From: DATJBC01 sp035515515
GTDB lineage: Bacteria; Actinomycetota; Acidimicrobiia; Acidimicrobiales; UBA8190
Direction: 5' to 3'
DNA length: 13,428 nt
NCBI GenBank assembly: GCA_035515515.1
Contig: DATJBC010000054.1
Location: 1 to 13,428, forward strand
The position numbers and the translations under genes were made by a program. Every line of letters starts with the position of its first letter. The first letter of the stretch is position 1. Positions 12,676 to 13,428 of this stretch are shown piece after piece. Under the pieces are notes generated by a model. That model searched no databases and was not told where the DNA came from. It saw nothing but the letters and a program-made list of their open reading frames with translations.

Positions 12676-13428
12676 GTGGCGGGGGTCCCCTACTCCTTCG
12701 AGCGCAGCGCGACCGCGGCCGGGCTCCAGGCGCGCTACGAGGCGCTCGGCGCCGGGGAGGAGACCGCCGACGAGGTGGCCGTGGCGGGCCGCGTCATGCT
12801 GGTGCGCCCCCAGGGGCGCCTGGCGTTCGCCACGCTGCGCGACTCCTCGGGGCACATCCAGCTGTTCGCTCTGGAGAAGACGACCGAGCGCTTCGACGCC
12901 TTCTCGCGGCTGTCGCTGGGCGACTGGGTGGGGGCGCGCGGCCCGGTGGTGCGCACGCGCAAGGGCGAATTGTCGGTGCAGGTGCGCAGCTGGGAGCTGC
13001 TGGCCGAGGCGCGCCGGGGCTTCGGCGACAAGTGGAAGGGCGTCACCGACGTCGAGACCCGCTTCCGCCAGCGCGAGGTGGACCTGTGGGCCAACGAGCG
13101 CACCCGCCAGATCCTCCAGCTGCGCAGCCGCCTGGTGAGCGCCCTGCGCCGGCGGCTCGAGGCCATGGGCTTCGTCGAGGTGGAGACGCCGGTGCTGCAC
13201 CTGGTGGCCGGGGGGGCCCTGGCCAAGCCGTTCGTCACCCACCACAACGCCCTGGGGACGGACCTCTACCTGCGCATCGCGCCCGAGCTCTACCTGAAGC
13301 GGCTCGTGGTGGGCGGGTTCGACAAGGTGTTCGAGATCGGCCGGGTGTTCCGCAACGAGGGCCTGTCCCCCCGCCACAATCCCGAGTTCACGATGCTCGA
13401 GCTGTACCAGGCCTACGCCGACTACACG
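12676..13428 (+). CDS. lysS: lysyl-tRNA synthetase, class II (3' end missing)
   Basis: LysRS charges lysine onto tRNA(Lys). The first 251 codons are present and the frame is open to the window edge. An OB-fold anticodon-binding domain spans about 34-110 (VAVAGRVMLVRPQGRLAFAT, SSGHIQLF, LGDWVGARGPV, TRKGELSV). The link KWKGVTDVETRFRQREVDL (119-137) leads to the class II catalytic domain, with motif 1 GFVEVETPVL (165-174), the amino-acid-site segment LRIAPELYLKRLVVGGFDKVF (199-219 region), and motif 2 GRVFRNEGLSPRHNPEFT (222-239). Start GTG 12676 follows a leaderless-type hexamer and gives a short N-terminus. lysS also ends this cofactor cluster in Mycobacterium. Motif 3 lies beyond the window, so completeness cannot be judged. 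Confidence 0.94.
   Translation, partial: MAGVPYSFERSATAAGLQARYEALGAGEETADEVAVAGRVMLVRPQGRLAFATLRDSSGHIQLFALEKTTERFDAFSRLSLGDWVGARGPVVRTRKGELSVQVRSWELLAEARRGFGDKWKGVTDVETRFRQREVDLWANERTRQILQLRSRLVSALRRRLEAMGFVEVETPVLHLVAGGALAKPFVTHHNALGTDLYLRIAPELYLKRLVVGGFDKVFEIGRVFRNEGLSPRHNPEFTMLELYQAYADYT

Noticed and set aside
11677..13377. A 566-codon - strand open frame opposite coaX and lysS
   Set aside because: It crosses two confidently identified genes and an intergenic gap, with shadow-type composition and no motif.

Overview
This window reads as ordinary chromosome of a very GC-rich actinobacterium. Coding is dense and entirely on the + strand, GTG starts are common, and gene pairs overlap at NTGA or TGATG junctions. 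A SigR/RsrA thiol-stress pair and an actinobacterial-type HExxH zincin next to tilS support Actinomycetota. Several genes start about 7-8 bases after a TAnnnT hexamer, the layout of leaderless transcripts. Gene order resembles the Mycobacterium Rv3627c-Rv3598c and Streptomyces folate/pantothenate/lysS cluster as I recall it, but is compressed. A class such as Acidimicrobiia is my guess, not something the sequence proves.

Layout: the last codons of an unknown gene (1-39) are followed by sigR-rsrA (85-950), a redox-controlled ECF sigma factor with its zinc anti-sigma factor, and then a small Cys/His zinc-ribbon-like protein (1143-1349). After a candidate leaderless promoter come the zincin-like protein and tilS (1423-3416), and then hpt and folE (3474-4612). 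A folate block follows (4680-6982): folP, a tandem 14-bp repeat, a protein that looks like a dual-specificity phosphatase without its catalytic cysteine, folB and folK. An internal promoter candidate then precedes a pantothenate/NAD/CoA block (7038-12606): a single-frame fusion of a DUF2520 Rossmann protein with PanC, then panD, nadB, nadC and coaX. The window ends inside lysS (12676 onward).

Functionally this is a cofactor and translation supply cluster. FolE, FolB, FolK and FolP are four steps from GTP to dihydropteroate. DUF2520-PanC and PanD make pantothenate, and CoaX phosphorylates it towards CoA. NadB and NadC act at the two ends of quinolinate use in NAD synthesis. Hpt salvages purines, and TilS and LysS act on tRNA. 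nadA, panB and the ftsH gene that sits between hpt and folE in Mycobacterium are not present here.

Most of the window is conserved core metabolism. I see no mobile element, CRISPR array, tRNA or rRNA. The items most worth a second look are the pseudophosphatase inside the folate operon, the repeat that builds a ladder of overlapping stop/start codons in front of it, the DUF2520-PanC fusion, and a similar micro-ORF chain between tilS and hpt. No uncoded stretch exceeds 300 bases. The longest gap, 951-1142, holds only a short direct repeat.
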